Shown here piece after piece: positions 17,796-27,772 of a stretch of DNA of 64,000 nucleotides. How positions within the stretch are numbered: the first letter of the stretch is position 1; every line of letters starts with the position of its first letter. The stretch spans positions 124,001 through 188,000 of the forward strand of contig CANMSD010000002.1 of NCBI GenBank assembly GCA_947500645.1, written 5' to 3'. The translations under genes were made by a program, and so were the position numbers. Source of the DNA: an uncultured Erythrobacter sp. (lineage in GTDB: Bacteria; Pseudomonadota; Alphaproteobacteria; Sphingomonadales; Sphingomonadaceae). Under the pieces are notes generated by a model. It was not told where the DNA came from. It did no database searches and saw only the letters and a program-made list of their open reading frames with translations.

Positions 17796-19193
17796 TTAAC
17801 CGCCAACCCGAGGGTCATTCTCGATTACTATAACCTCGTCATCGCTTTCGCCGCTGCGATTGTCGACGCGTGGCTTATCGAGGCTCGCAAGCACCGGCGC
17901 ATCGCGGTCATAGATGTCCTTGAAGGTAGCCATCTCGCCATTAATGTCCGTCGCCATCGTGAAATAAGTGATGTAAGCGGGCATTTCCTTCTTGATTGGA
18001 ACCTTCGTGTATTCGCCCGAAGTCGCAATCTCGACCGCCTCTTCCTTGCTCGCGCCCTTGCCCAGGATCGCCATCGTGATGGCCAGCTCCAATGCGCGCT
18101 CGGTGCGAATGCAGCCGTGGCTCAGCGCGCGGTTATCGTTCTTGAACAGATGGCGCGAAGGCGTGTCGTGAAAGAAGATCGCATGCCGGTTCGGCATTTC
18201 GAGCTTCATCCGGCCCAGCGAATTGCCCGGCCCCGGCTGCTGCACCACCGTGATCCAGCCGTTGGATCCCTTGGTCGCTTTGTATCCATTGCGCCGCGCC
18301 CAAGCGGGGTTGCTCAAGACCTTATTGCCAAGGCCTTCGCCCTTCACGATCGATTGCGGCACCGTCCAGGTCGGGTTGAACACCACGCCTGAAACTGTCT
18401 CGGCCAGTTGCGGAGTCGCGGTGCGGCCCGGCTTGCCAACCACTGTGCGATAGGTTGAAATGATCTTGTCATTCACCGTCAGACGCAACTGATATTCCGG
18501 CACATTGGTGATGAGATATTGCTTACCGAGGTCGCGAGCGAGCCAGCGCCAGCGATCCATATTGGCCCGGATCAGCTTGCGCTTGGCCGGTTCGCTCGCA
18601 GGCGTGTTTGCGAGCTCTTCCTTAAGGCGCACATAGTCAGGGTGCGTTGGCGCGAGTTCTGCCAAAGTGCCAGCGACATCGCCGCTCTCGACGGCCTTCT
18701 CCAACAAGTCAGCCGTGCGATATTTGTCGCGGTCGGGATCGACAACAAACCACTGTTCGCGTGCATCCATCGGCGTTCGACCATCGCGCATATCCTCGAC
18801 CAGCCAACGGAAATTCTTGGATGCGAGCGCATCAAGCTCGGCCGATGGACCAGACGCGAGGGAAGTCTTGAGCGCTTGCAAGTCGTAATCACCCGGATCG
18901 AGGCCTTCCGCCGCGATGCCCTCGATAACGGCAATCAAAGCGGCGGCATTCTCGGCGCTCCAGGGCCGCACATTGGGCTTGAGCTCGACATCGAGATCGC
19001 CTTGAACGACCGGAGTTGAGACCGCTTGCGGAAACGCCTCATCGAAGCTTTGCGCATCGCCAGCCTCTTCCGCACGCTCGTCCTGAGTATCAGGAAGCAA
19101 ATCTTCGGGCTCGGCCTGCTGCGCGAACGCACCGCTCGCCGCAATCACTGACAACGCCGCTCCAGCTGCAATTTTGCCAACAAATTCACGCAT
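17796..19193 (-). CDS. L,D-transpeptidase, YcbB/LdtD-like, exported
   Basis: The 465-residue protein has a signal peptide (cleavage near GAFA-QQ), an acidic stretch, an N-terminal scaffold domain (residues about 65-215) and a YkuD catalytic domain (about 225-420). The active site is HDTPS (342-346) with RALSHGCIRTERALELA, Cys361 as nucleophile. The order scaffold, putative peptidoglycan-binding part, YkuD is that of YcbB-like enzymes. It should make 3-3 cross-links in the periplasm. It is alone on the minus strand; the 199 bases upstream contain no obvious gene. Confidence 0.88.
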   Translation of the reverse strand: MREFVGKIAAGAALSVIAASGAFAQQAEPEDLLPDTQDERAEEAGDAQSFDEAFPQAVSTPVVQGDLDVELKPNVRPWSAENAAALIAVIEGIAAEGLDPGDYDLQALKTSLASGPSAELDALASKNFRWLVEDMRDGRTPMDAREQWFVVDPDRDKYRTADLLEKAVESGDVAGTLAELAPTHPDYVRLKEELANTPASEPAKRKLIRANMDRWRWLARDLGKQYLITNVPEYQLRLTVNDKIISTYRTVVGKPGRTATPQLAETVSGVVFNPTWTVPQSIVKGEGLGNKVLSNPAWARRNGYKATKGSNGWITVVQQPGPGNSLGRMKLEMPNRHAIFFHDTPSRHLFKNDNRALSHGCIRTERALELAITMAILGKGASKEEAVEIATSGEYTKVPIKKEMPAYITYFTMATDINGEMATFKDIYDRDAPVLASLDKPRVDNRSGESDDEVIVIENDPRVGG

Positions 19194-19392
19194 AAATGTC
19201 TCTTAGATCCCGGTCGGCTCGCACCATAGCGGCCATCAAATATTAGGTATAATGCCCTGTAGGCCCCCGATTCAAGCTCGGGTTTCACTCAAATCGGCTT
19301 TCGCTGGCCTGAATCAAGCGTTGTGCTGCACCTTTTTGAAACCGCAGCACAATATCCGTGACGCACCTCCTCGCGCGCTTTAAGGCGCGGCG

Positions 19393-20277
19393 ATGCACAG
19401 CTCGCACCGCCTCATGCCATATCTGGCCGCTCTTGCCGGCGTCGGGCTGCTGTCGCTGATGGACGCCTTTATGAAGGGCGCAGCGCTTGCTGCCGGCGCC
19501 TATACGGCCACCTTGCTGCGCGCCCTGATCGGAGCCGCCATGATTGCGCCTTTCTGGCTTGCTCAGGGATTGCGCTGGCCAGAGCGGAAGGTGCTGAAAC
19601 TGCACCTGGAACGCGGCATCATTTCCGCCTTCATGGCCTTGAGCTTCTTTTATGCGCTGACCAAGCTGCCACTGGCGGAAGCGATCGCAATCAGCTTCGT
19701 CTCGCCGCTGATCGCACTCTATTTCGCTCGCGTTCTACTTGGTGAAGAGATCCGACCGCAGGCGATCTATGCCAGCATTCTCGGCTTTATCGGCACTTTG
19801 GTGATCGTTGGCGGGCAGATCGGACGAGAGGACATGTCACGCGATCTCGCGCTCGGCCTTGCCTCGCTGATGTTCTCCGCCTTTCTCTACGCCTACAATT
19901 TCATTGTTATCAGGCGGCAGTCACAGCTGGCCGGGCCGGTCGAAGTTGCGACCTTTCACAGCGGCGTTGGTGGGCTCGTATTGCTGTTATTCGCGCCGCT
20001 GCTGTGGGTGACGCCCGATATCGACTCTGTTGGATCGATTTCTATCGCGAGCGCGCTTACCGTTACCGGGGCGATGGCAATTGCCTGGGCCTATGCCCGT
20101 GCAGAAGCACAGGCTCTTGTGCCGTTCGAATATTCCGGCTTTCTCTGGGCCAGCATCTTCGGCTGGCTGTTCTTCCGCGAAGCCGTAACGATACCGACGA
20201 TTGCCGGGACTCTCTTGATCGTGATCGGGTGCTGGATCGCGACGCGCAGAACACGCGAACCGGTCATCGCGCCCTGA
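19393..20277 (+). CDS. EamA/DMT-family membrane transporter
   Basis: The 294-residue protein has about ten hydrophobic segments in two EamA repeats. Typical sequences are LLSLMDAFMKGAAL, the ITKLPLAEAIAISFVSPLI-like end of repeat one (ALTKLPLAEA, AISFVSPLIAL), and the matching segment AYARAEAQALVPFEYSGFLW in repeat two. Members export amino acids, purines or other metabolites; the substrate cannot be read. An ATG at 19414 is an alternative start that fits the family N-terminus slightly better. It precedes acnA by 128 bases, with a small GCCTC/GAGGC hairpin just after its stop. Confidence 0.86.
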   Translation: MHSSHRLMPYLAALAGVGLLSLMDAFMKGAALAAGAYTATLLRALIGAAMIAPFWLAQGLRWPERKVLKLHLERGIISAFMALSFFYALTKLPLAEAIAISFVSPLIALYFARVLLGEEIRPQAIYASILGFIGTLVIVGGQIGREDMSRDLALGLASLMFSAFLYAYNFIVIRRQSQLAGPVEVATFHSGVGGLVLLLFAPLLWVTPDIDSVGSISIASALTVTGAMAIAWAYARAEAQALVPFEYSGFLWASIFGWLFFREAVTIPTIAGTLLIVIGCWIATRRTREPVIAP

Positions 20278-20405
20278 TTGAGAACGCCTCGCAAAGAGGC
20301 ATCTGGCCTTGACCTGGGGCGCAAGAATTAGCAGGTGCTGACACAGATTTATCTCCCGGAGCGCACATCGCCCGGGACACACCACTTGAAGGATGGAACC
20401 CCTAG

Positions 20406-23078
20406 ATGACCCAGGTCGGCAAGGACACGCTCGCAACTCGCTCAACCCTCAATGTTGGCAGCAAAGAATACGCCTATTATTCGCTCGCCAAAGCGGCCGA
20501 ACAATTGGGCGATGTGTCCAAGCTACCCAATTCGTTGAAAGTGCTGCTTGAGAACATGCTGCGCTTTGAAGACGACGGTTTCACGGTTGGCCGCGAGCAC
20601 GCGCAGGCGATCGTCGACTGGCAGAAGAACCCGGTCACCGGCAGCGAGATCCAGTACCGCCCTGCGCGCGTGCTGCTGCAGGACTTCACCGGCGTCCCTT
20701 GCGTCGTCGACCTCGCCGCTATGCGCGACGCGATCAAGGAGCTTGGCGGTGACACACAGAAGATCAACCCTCAGGTTCCCGTCAACCTGGTGATCGATCA
20801 CTCTGTCATGGTCGATGAATTCGGCCATCCCAAAGCCATGGAAGCCAATATGGCGCTTGAGTATGAGCGCAATGCAGAGCGTTATGACTTCCTCAAATGG
20901 GGTTCGAAGAGCTTTGAGAACTTCTCCGCTGTTCCTCCGGGCACTGGCATCTGCCACCAGGTGAACCTTGAGCACATTGCCAAGGGCGTGTGGTCGAGCC
21001 AGGATCCAAGCGGCGCAATGGTCGCCTATCCTGACACTTGCGTCGGCACGGACAGCCACACCACCATGATCAATGGCCTGGGCGTACTGGGTTGGGGTGT
21101 CGGCGGGATCGAGGCGGAAGCCGCGATGCTCGGCCAGCCGATCTCCATGCTGATCCCAGAAGTTGTCGGCTTCAAACTGACTGGCAAGATGGCCGAAGGC
21201 ATCACCGCCACTGACCTTGTTCTGACCTGCGTGCAAATGCTGCGCGAAGTCGGCGTGGTGGGTCGCTTCGTCGAATTCTACGGCGAAGGCGTCGCCAATT
21301 TGACCCTCGCCGACCGCGCAACCATCGCCAATATGGCTCCCGAATACGGCGCAACTTGCGGTTTCTTCGGCATCGACGACAAGACGCTTGATTACATGCG
21401 TCTTACCGGTCGCAGCGAAGAAGAGATTGCATTGGTCGAAGCCTATTCGAAAGAACAGGGCATGTGGTTCGATCCGGCGAATGAGCCGATCTTCTCGAAC
21501 ACGCTCTCACTCGACGTTGCATCGGTCGTGCCTAGCCTTGCCGGGCCAAAGCGCCCGCAGGATCGTGTGATCCTTCCGGAGGTGGACGAGCTGTTCAACG
21601 GCGACCTGAAGACCACTTACAAGAAAGACGCGCCGGTTCGCGTCGATGTAGCCGACACGGATCACGATATTGGCGATGGCGACGTTGTGATTGCCGCGAT
21701 CACCAGCTGCACCAACACCTCAAACCCGGACGTGTTGATCGCCGCCGGCCTGGTGGCGAAGAAAGCAAACGAGCGCGGTATGAAGCCAAAGCCATGGGTG
21801 AAGACCTCGCTCGCCCCGGGCAGCCAGGTTGTGACCGACTATCTGGTCAAATCCGGTCTGCAAGACGATCTCGACGCGATCGGTTTCGATCTGGTTGGTT
21901 ATGGCTGCACCACCTGCATCGGCAACAGTGGCCCGCTCGCTCCGCCGATCTCGGCTGCGATCAACGGCAATGACATTGTCGCTGCGTCGGTCTTGTCGGG
22001 TAACCGCAACTTTGAAGGCCGCGTCAGCCAAGATGTGCGTGCCAACTTCCTCGCATCGCCGCCACTGGTGGTCGCCTACGCGCTGAAGGGCACGGTGACA
22101 GAAGACATCACCACCACGCCGCTGGGTCAGGACAAGGACGGCAATGACGTGATGCTGGCCGATCTGTGGCCAAGCAATGCCGAAATCGCGGAGCACCGCG
22201 CGGCCAATATCGACCGCTCCATGTTCGAAACCCGCTATGCCAACGTATATGACGGCGATGAGCACTGGCAGGCGATCACCGTTGAGCCATCCGACACCTA
22301 TCAGTGGCGCGCTGGCAGCACTTACGTCGCCAATCCGCCTTATTTCGAGGGCATGGAAATGACCCCGGCACCGATCACCGACATTGAGGGCGCGAAGCCA
22401 CTCGCGATCCTCGGTGATTCCGTGACGACCGACCACATCTCGCCCGCTGGCGCGATCAAGGAAGACAGCCCTGCTGGCGAGTATCTAAAGTCGAATCAGG
22501 TCGCGAAGAAGGACTTCAACTCCTACGGCTCGCGCCGTGGCAACCATGACGTGATGATGCGCGGCACCTTCGCCAATATCCGCATCAAGAACGAGATGGT
22601 TCCGGGCGTCGAAGGCGGCGAGACCACCTACAATGGCGAGCGTATGCCGATTTACGACGCGGCGATGAAACACAAGGCCGATGGCACGCCGCTGATCGTG
22701 GTCGGCGGCAAGGAATACGGCACTGGCTCATCACGCGACTGGGCCGCGAAAGGTACAATCCTGCTGGGCGTGCGCGCCGTGATCGTCGAGAGTTTTGAGC
22801 GTATCCACCGCTCCAACCTAGTCGGCATGGGCGTGCTTCCGCTGCAGTTCAAAGGCGGAGATACCCGCGAAACACTGAGCCTGAAATCGGATGACACTTT
22901 CTCGATCAGAGGGCTGGCTGACCTGACGCCAGGCCAGGATGTCGAGATCGACGTCACCCGCGCAGATGGCACGACGTTCAGCTTCACCGCTCTTTGTCGG
23001 ATCGATACTGCGAACGAAATGGAGTATTACCGCAATGGCGGCATCCTCCACTACGTTCTGCGCAAACTGGCAGCATAA
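20406..23078 (+). CDS. acnA: Aconitate hydratase A
   Basis: The 890-residue enzyme interconverts citrate and isocitrate in the TCA cycle. The full AcnA/IRP1 layout is present: N-terminal domains with [11 protein letters not shown], the cluster cysteines in TSCTNTSNP and [12 protein letters not shown], and a C-terminal swivel domain with [15 protein letters not shown]. The length is normal for AcnA. GAAGGATGG about 10 bases upstream gives a plausible ribosome binding site. A rhodanese lipoprotein gene follows after 11 bases and is probably on the same transcript. Confidence 0.97.
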   Translation: MTQVGKDTLATRSTLNVGSKEYAYYSLAKAAEQLGDVSKLPNSLKVLLENMLRFEDDGFTVGREHAQAIVDWQKNPVTGSEIQYRPARVLLQDFTGVPCVVDLAAMRDAIKELGGDTQKINPQVPVNLVIDHSVMVDEFGHPKAMEANMALEYERNAERYDFLKWGSKSFENFSAVPPGTGICHQVNLEHIAKGVWSSQDPSGAMVAYPDTCVGTDSHTTMINGLGVLGWGVGGIEAEAAMLGQPISMLIPEVVGFKLTGKMAEGITATDLVLTCVQMLREVGVVGRFVEFYGEGVANLTLADRATIANMAPEYGATCGFFGIDDKTLDYMRLTGRSEEEIALVEAYSKEQGMWFDPANEPIFSNTLSLDVASVVPSLAGPKRPQDRVILPEVDELFNGDLKTTYKKDAPVRVDVADTDHDIGDGDVVIAAITSCTNTSNPDVLIAAGLVAKKANERGMKPKPWVKTSLAPGSQVVTDYLVKSGLQDDLDAIGFDLVGYGCTTCIGNSGPLAPPISAAINGNDIVAASVLSGNRNFEGRVSQDVRANFLASPPLVVAYALKGTVTEDITTTPLGQDKDGNDVMLADLWPSNAEIAEHRAANIDRSMFETRYANVYDGDEHWQAITVEPSDTYQWRAGSTYVANPPYFEGMEMTPAPITDIEGAKPLAILGDSVTTDHISPAGAIKEDSPAGEYLKSNQVAKKDFNSYGSRRGNHDVMMRGTFANIRIKNEMVPGVEGGETTYNGERMPIYDAAMKHKADGTPLIVVGGKEYGTGSSRDWAAKGTILLGVRAVIVESFERIHRSNLVGMGVLPLQFKGGDTRETLSLKSDDTFSIRGLADLTPGQDVEIDVTRADGTTFSFTALCRIDTANEMEYYRNGGILHYVLRKLAA

Positions 23079-23089
23079 GGAACAGGCAG

Positions 23090-23524
23090 ATGCAGGCTCG
23101 CACAGCGATAATCTCAATTATGGCTGCGAGCCTGTGCCTCGCCGGTTGCACGTCTGAGGCAGCGACAGGCACAGCGGAAGCTTCGACCACCGATGTGATT
23201 GCGGAGAGCTCCGTAGTGGATCTAAGCGTCCAAGAGCTGGTCGCGCTTCAAGCAGATGGCAACATCCGCCTGATCGATGTCCGTCGCGACGATGAGGTAG
23301 CTGAAGGAGTGATTCCTGGCGCTGAGCACATTGCTCTCGGTAATTTCGATCCAGCGAATCTGGACCTGAGCGATGGCCGCGAGGTGGTGCTCTATTGTCG
23401 CTCCGGTCGACGTTCGGGAATTGCGGGCGAACGTCTTGCCGAACATACTGGCGAAACAGCCAAGCACCTCGCCGGCGGTATCATCGCCTGGCGTAAGGCA
23501 GAGCAGCCGGTCGTTATCCCGTAG
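23090..23524 (+). CDS. Rhodanese-domain lipoprotein
   Basis: The 144-residue product starts at 23090 behind AAGGAACAGGCAG, 11 bases after acnA. The signal peptide ends in LCLAGC, so Cys20 would be lipidated. A single rhodanese domain follows: LIDVRRDDEVAEGVIPGAEHI, then the active loop LYCRSGRRSG with Cys103. The loop CRSGRRSG is typical of active sulfurtransferases. Role and sulfur donor are unknown; a periplasm-facing position suggests cyanide or thiol-sulfur handling (inference). A second rhodanese gene follows 92 bases later. Confidence 0.87.
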   Translation: MQARTAIISIMAASLCLAGCTSEAATGTAEASTTDVIAESSVVDLSVQELVALQADGNIRLIDVRRDDEVAEGVIPGAEHIALGNFDPANLDLSDGREVVLYCRSGRRSGIAGERLAEHTGETAKHLAGGIIAWRKAEQPVVIP

Positions 23525-23616
23525 CCCGATAGCCGATAACGCCGCCGATCAGCAGCGCGTTCAGCCGAATGTCATGCGCGTAAGCGCACGTTCTTCCGAA
23601 ATGGAGGGACACCGAG

Positions 23617-24177
23617 ATGCGCCTATTTCTAATCGCCGCACCAGCTTTGGCCTTTGCAACAACTGTCCATGCCGAGGTACCGGACACCACAAGCACAGTT
23701 GAACGGCAGACGTCGCAGATCGACTATTCCGGGTTCGTCGCGCTCACGGTCGAAGTGGCCGCATTGCGCCAACAACGCTTGCTCGCAAAAGACGAATTCT
23801 TCCGCCTAGCAGCGGCTGAGGGCGCTTTGCTGCTAGACACACGATCCGCTGCAGCATTTGAGGCGGGTCATATCGAGGGCGCGGTCAATCTGCCCTTCTC
23901 CGATTTCACAGCGGACAAATTGCGCGATGCGATCGGTGAAGACCCAAACCGCGCGATCTACATCTATTGCAACAACAATTTCAGCGACAACGCCTTTCCC
24001 ATCGCTCTCAAGAGCGCTCCGCTGGCGCTCAATATCCCCACTTTCATCAACTTGGTCCGCTACGGCTACGAGAATGTCTGGGAGCTTGATGGCGTGATGC
24101 CGATCTCGGAGGTTGCTTGGACAGGAAAGCCACTGTTTGCCCAGCTGGAAGCCGCCCAGCTGGAAGCGCAGCGTTGA
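23617..24177 (+). CDS. Exported rhodanese-domain protein
   Basis: The 186-residue protein has a signal peptide (cleavage near VHA-E) and a rhodanese domain at about residues 60-170: LLLDTRSAAAFEAGHIEGAVNLPF, split here as LLLDTRSAAAFEAG and HIEGAVNLPF. The candidate catalytic Cys118 is in YIYCNNNFSDNAF, a loop that lacks the usual CxxGxR form, so activity on thiosulfate is uncertain. Its neighbour upstream is a rhodanese lipoprotein with a canonical loop; together they look like a pair rather than a duplication. GGAGGG precedes the ATG. A terminator follows 10 bases after the stop. Confidence 0.83.
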   Translation: MRLFLIAAPALAFATTVHAEVPDTTSTVERQTSQIDYSGFVALTVEVAALRQQRLLAKDEFFRLAAAEGALLLDTRSAAAFEAGHIEGAVNLPFSDFTADKLRDAIGEDPNRAIYIYCNNNFSDNAFPIALKSAPLALNIPTFINLVRYGYENVWELDGVMPISEVAWTGKPLFAQLEAAQLEAQR

Positions 24178-24185
24178 TACAAAAA

Positions 24186-24215
24186 GAGCGGCTCCATTTC
24201 TGGAACCGCCCTTTT
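24186..24215. terminator. Bidirectional terminator between rhodanese and Ser-rich genes
   Basis: GCGGCTCC (24188-24195) pairs with GGAACCGC (24202-24209), one mismatch, loop ATTTCT. A T run follows on the plus strand and an A run (24181-24185) precedes it, so it can serve both convergent genes. Confidence 0.8.
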
Positions 24216-24239
24216 CACCAGGAACTTGACTGATGCGGC

Positions 24240-25829
24240 TTAGCCGCCGCGCTTAATCCGGAACTTCTTGCGACCGAGGATCGCTGCTGCAGCCATACCG
24301 AACAGGATTGTCATCGGCGGCGCAGGCACTTCAGTGCCGCTGCTGGTCCCGCCCGAGGAGCTGCTTGAGCTCGATGACGAGCTGGAGCTCGAAGAAGAGC
24401 TACTGCTCGACGAGGACGAACCTGAAGAGGAACCCGACGAAGAGCCAGAGGATGACGAGCTGGAGCTGGACGAGCTGCCCGAAGACGATGACGAAGAGCT
24501 GGTGCTGCTCGTCATGTCACCCGAAGTGCTGCCGCCGCTGGTCGACATCCCACTGGTCGTCGAACCTGTAGAACCGCCCGAAGAGGAGGAACTGCTCGAC
24601 GAAGAAGAGGATGAGCTACTGGATGATGAGCTGGACGAACCACCCGAGCTGCTGCCCGAGGAACCGCCAGAGCTGCCACCGCTAGAGCCACCTGAGCTGC
24701 CGCCGCTAGAACCGCCGGAGCTTGAGCCCGAAGACGAGCCGCTGCTCGAACCGGACGAGCTGCCCGAACTGCTACCGCCCGATGAGGAACCTGAGGAGCT
24801 GCCTGACGAAGAGCCTGAGGACGAACCGCTGCTCGATCCGCCGGTGCTACCACCGGTAGAAGTCATCCCGCCGGTCGATGTCATGCCCCCGGTGGTTGTG
24901 CCGGGAGGATGCGGCGGCTTACCGCCGGAGCCGCCGGAGGAACTGCTCGAAGACGACGAAGATGAGCTGGATGAACTTGATGAGCTCGAGGACGAGGAGG
25001 ACGATGATGTGCTTGAGACATCGCCCGACGAACTCGAAACTTGGCCGGTAGATGTCGATACCTGACCTGTCGAAGTGCTCACTTGACCGGTAGAGGTCGA
25101 AACCTGGCCGGTCGACGTCGAGACGTTGCCCGAAGATGTCGAAGTGGAAGTCGAGACTTCACCCGTGGACGAGCTGATCTGACCGGTAGAGCTGGTCGAG
25201 GTCACGACGCCCGAAGACGATGTGGTCGTGGTCGAATTGTCGATATCGATAATGATCTCGCCCGAAGACGATACGCCTTCGCCGCCAGTGGTCGTTGTAC
25301 TCACCACCGAAACGTCACCCGACGACGAACCGCCACCACCGAAGAAGCCGCCGACGATACCGCCGCCAAAGCCTCCGAAGCCGCCGCTACCACCGATTAC
25401 GACCGGGCCGCCGCCTCCACCGCCGCGAATGGGAGGCAGAGGTGGAAGTGGGGCCGGAGCATAGGCAACCTGAGAGATGGGCGGACACTCGGCCGGATCG
25501 AAATAGGTTTGCACAACGCGGCCCGCATCGTTTGCGGCTACCGCACCAGCGCCCGCAACCGCGCCGGGTTGAACTGGCTCGCACTCGATCGTGCGCTCAA
25601 CAATCCGGCGGCGACGCTGCTCTGGCGGTGGCAATTGCCGCTCACGTGTTTTGACGTAGATCGGCTCGCCTTTAATCGGGCGCGCTTCAATCAACTTGCC
25701 ATCTTCGCTGGTCGTGAACTGCGGATCATCCGTGTTCATATCTTCTGCCACGCGAACGGCACCGCCCTGAAGAATGGCGAGCCCGGCGGCAGTGGCAGCT
25801 AGCTTTGCAGCGGCAAGTTTGATCGACAT
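24240..25829 (-). CDS. Ser/Gly-rich exported protein with VPAPP-type C-terminal sorting signal
   Basis: The 529-residue protein is not a known enzyme. It has an N-terminal signal-like helix (residues 3-25), a Pro/Arg-rich part, a Gly-rich stretch near 135-170, a set of G-x-V-ended repeats (about 170-270) with four exact STSTGQV copies, and then some 230 residues made almost only of Ser and Gly (about 270-500). The C-terminus is EVPAPPMTILFGMAAAAIL then a basic tail with RKK: the motif, helix and basic end of a PEP-CTERM-like signal. It is probably sorted to the envelope or surface and may be glycosylated on Ser (inference). It is transcribed alone. Confidence 0.75.
   Translation of the reverse strand: MSIKLAAAKLAATAAGLAILQGGAVRVAEDMNTDDPQFTTSEDGKLIEARPIKGEPIYVKTRERQLPPPEQRRRRIVERTIECEPVQPGAVAGAGAVAANDAGRVVQTYFDPAECPPISQVAYAPAPLPPLPPIRGGGGGGPVVIGGSGGFGGFGGGIVGGFFGGGGSSSGDVSVVSTTTTGGEGVSSSGEIIIDIDNSTTTTSSSGVVTSTSSTGQISSSTGEVSTSTSTSSGNVSTSTGQVSTSTGQVSTSTGQVSTSTGQVSSSSGDVSSTSSSSSSSSSSSSSSSSSSSSSSSSGGSGGKPPHPPGTTTGGMTSTGGMTSTGGSTGGSSSGSSSGSSSGSSSGSSSGGSSSGSSSGSSSGSSSGSSSGGSSGGSSGGSSGGSSGGSSGSSSGGSSSSSSSSSSSSSSSSSSSSGGSTGSTTSGMSTSGGSTSGDMTSSTSSSSSSSGSSSSSSSSSSGSSSGSSSGSSSSSSSSSSSSSSSSSSSSSSGGTSSGTEVPAPPMTILFGMAAAAILGRKKFRIKRGG
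25038..25121 (-). repeat. Four tandem 21-base repeats encoding STSTGQV
   Basis: Residues 237-264 of the Ser-rich protein are four exact copies of the heptad STSTGQV, flanked by degenerate copies (SSSTGEV, SSSSGDV). The DNA copies differ at third positions, so the repeat is kept at protein level and not just a recent slippage product. Confidence 0.85.
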
Positions 25830-25937
25830 GAGATCCGAACCTTAAAGTTTGCGTATGGCAGCTAGGGAGCGGCTCATCCGCACCTTCACCAAATCCAATC
25901 CTCTCATGATGCCGGGCAGGCGGTTCGTTCAATGCGG

Positions 25938-25945
25938 TTAACCAT
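25938..25945 (+). promoter_or_regulatory. CtrA-like half-site TTAACCAT
   Basis: The octamer TTAACCAT matches the known alternative CtrA-binding motif. It lies 109 bases upstream of the Ser-rich gene, in the 217-base spacer before ruvB. A single short motif, so the call is weak. Confidence 0.3.
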
Positions 25946-26046
25946 GAATCACGTTGGCTAACACGCGAAACCCTCGCAAAAGCGTTGTTTTTCAGGGGTG
26001 CTGTCCCGTTTTGACACCGAATCTGACCGCTTAGTAAGTCGCGGAG

Positions 26047-27093
26047 TTAGTCATCCCGGTCAAACAGGCCGTTCTGCGCATTCGCGCTGCCACCATTGGC
26101 GGGCGGAGTCATTTCCAGATGCTCCCAGCCCGCATCGTTGAGCACTCGCCCACGAGCGGTGCGCGCCAACAGGCCCAGCTGGATGAGGTAAGGCTCAACC
26201 ACGTCCTCTACCGTGTCACGAGGTTCGGCAAGACCCGCCGCCAGCGTTTCGACGCCGACCGGGCCGCCTTTGTAGGTGGTCGCGATCATCGAAAGATAGC
26301 GGCGGTCCATTGCATCGAGTCCCAACCGGTCGATCTCGAGCCGGGTCAGCGCATCATCCGCACCCGCGCGCGTCACCGTCGCCTCACCTGCCACATGGGC
26401 GAAGTCGCGCACCCGGCGCAGCAAGCGCCCGGCCACTCGCGGCGTGCCCCTGCTGCGCCGCGCAATCTCCCGCGCACCGTCCGCCTGTATCTCAAGCCCG
26501 AGCAGGCGCGCGCCGCGCGTGACCACTTGGTCAAGCTCATCATGGGTGTAGAAATTGAGCCGCACTGGAATGCCGAACCGGTCGCGCAAAGGCGTCGTCA
26601 GCAGGCCTTGGCGCGTGGTCGCCCCAATAAGCGTGAACGGCGGCAGGTCGATCCGCACACTGCGCGCCGATGGCCCCTCGCCGATGATGATGTCGAGCGC
26701 GCGGTCTTCCATCGCCGGGTAGAGAACTTCCTCGACCACAGGATTGAGGCGGTGGATCTCGTCGATGAACAGCACGTCATGCGGTTCGAGATTGGTCAGC
26801 AGCGCGGCAAGGTCGCCCGCCTTGGCGATCACCGGGCCGGAGGTCGCGCGGAAGCCGACGCCCAGCTCATTGGCGACGATCTGCGCCAGCGTGGTCTTGC
26901 CGAGGCCAGGAGGGCCGAAAAACAGCGTGTGGTCCATCGCCTCGCCGCGCGATTTCGCGGATTGGATGAAAACCCGCAGGTTATCGCGCGCACCTTCTTG
27001 TCCGATAAACTCCTTGAGCGTCTTTGGACGCAATGCCGCATCGGGATCGTCTGGTTGGCGATCTGGGGTATGGAGCGGAACAGGCTCGGTCAT
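26047..27093 (-). CDS. ruvB: Holliday junction branch migration helicase RuvB
   Basis: The 348-residue AAA+ motor drives branch migration of Holliday junctions with RuvA. Visible motifs are Walker [12 protein letters not shown], Walker [12 protein letters not shown], sensor 1 [20 protein letters not shown] and the C-terminal winged-helix region ending in [15 protein letters not shown] chose the ATG at 27093 over a TTG three bases earlier. It ends a three-gene unit ruvA-unknown-ruvB; ruvC is not in this window. The spacer to the previous gene is four bases. Confidence 0.96.
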   Translation of the reverse strand: MTEPVPLHTPDRQPDDPDAALRPKTLKEFIGQEGARDNLRVFIQSAKSRGEAMDHTLFFGPPGLGKTTLAQIVANELGVGFRATSGPVIAKAGDLAALLTNLEPHDVLFIDEIHRLNPVVEEVLYPAMEDRALDIIIGEGPSARSVRIDLPPFTLIGATTRQGLLTTPLRDRFGIPVRLNFYTHDELDQVVTRGARLLGLEIQADGAREIARRSRGTPRVAGRLLRRVRDFAHVAGEATVTRAGADDALTRLEIDRLGLDAMDRRYLSMIATTYKGGPVGVETLAAGLAEPRDTVEDVVEPYLIQLGLLARTARGRVLNDAGWEHLEMTPPANGGSANAQNGLFDRDD

Positions 27094-27097
27094 CAAT

Positions 27098-27772
27098 TTA
27101 GCCTTGCACTTTATTCAGCCACTTCACAAACGGATCATCGCTGTTCTCATCGTCCATCTCGGGCATATCGCGCATGATTTTCGATGCTCTGTCGGGTATT
27201 GCCACGCCGAACGTCTCGGCCACCCACGCCCGCAATGCAATGGGCGCCGATAGCGGCTGGGGCCACTCATCTTCCATGCCTTCATAATCTTCACGCGGGT
27301 GTTCTTCTTCATGGGCTTCAAGAGGTGTGCTCTCGTGGTTTTCTGGCCAACACAGCTCATCATATCCAATCGCGAGCAGGCGCAGGAAATCAACCGGATC
27401 GCTGACCATTACGCCGATCATGGTTGATCCCGAACCAGACCCCATATGAACGATCTGAGTACTCCCTGCATCATCCACCCAGAACGCGGCATAAGAGCCA
27501 TCGCCGCCCGTTTTGCAGAAGGGGACCAATCGCTCGCTGACTTCTGGCTTGTCACTGCCCACCCACAGACGCGCATGGTCAGGATCGGGCGGAATGATCC
27601 CCATACAGCTGTTTTCCAGCGCGGGATCGAGCAGAGCATGCCGGTACCCGTCTGAGCCATCGAAATGACGATCCAGCCCATTGGCTTCGATCCATCGGAA
27701 ATAGGCTAGGATTGGCTCCGGCACGGCAACGCGCGGACCGAGTTCTGCGAGCATGGTTTGGGCGAAATTCAT
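27098..27772 (-). CDS. Unknown protein encoded between ruvA and ruvB, possibly SMI1/KNR4-like
   Basis: The 224-residue protein starts at the ATG at 27772, sharing one base with the ruvA stop (TGATG); a GTG three bases earlier is the alternative. No signal or membrane segment is seen. The middle reads [19 protein letters not shown] ... [19 protein letters not shown] ... [18 protein letters not shown], an alternation of short strands and a late helix ending in a GY motif that resembles the SMI1/KNR4 (SUKH) fold. The C-terminal third is acidic. Gene coupling to ruvA and ruvB on both sides suggests a link to junction processing or simply co-expression. Confidence 0.75.
   Translation of the reverse strand: MNFAQTMLAELGPRVAVPEPILAYFRWIEANGLDRHFDGSDGYRHALLDPALENSCMGIIPPDPDHARLWVGSDKPEVSERLVPFCKTGGDGSYAAFWVDDAGSTQIVHMGSGSGSTMIGVMVSDPVDFLRLLAIGYDELCWPENHESTPLEAHEEEHPREDYEGMEDEWPQPLSAPIALRAWVAETFGVAIPDRASKIMRDMPEMDDENSDDPFVKWLNKVQG

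Noticed and set aside
24268..25065. Long plus-strand open frame of 265 residues made mostly of Glu, Leu, Asp and Pro opposite the Ser-rich gene
   Set aside because: It is the complement of the Ser/Gly codon runs; no start context, no domain, and the minus-strand frame has a signal peptide and a sorting tail.
25038..25121. Tandem repeats considered as a CRISPR array
   Set aside because: The 21-base units are head to tail without spacers and encode a protein heptad; no cas genes nearby.
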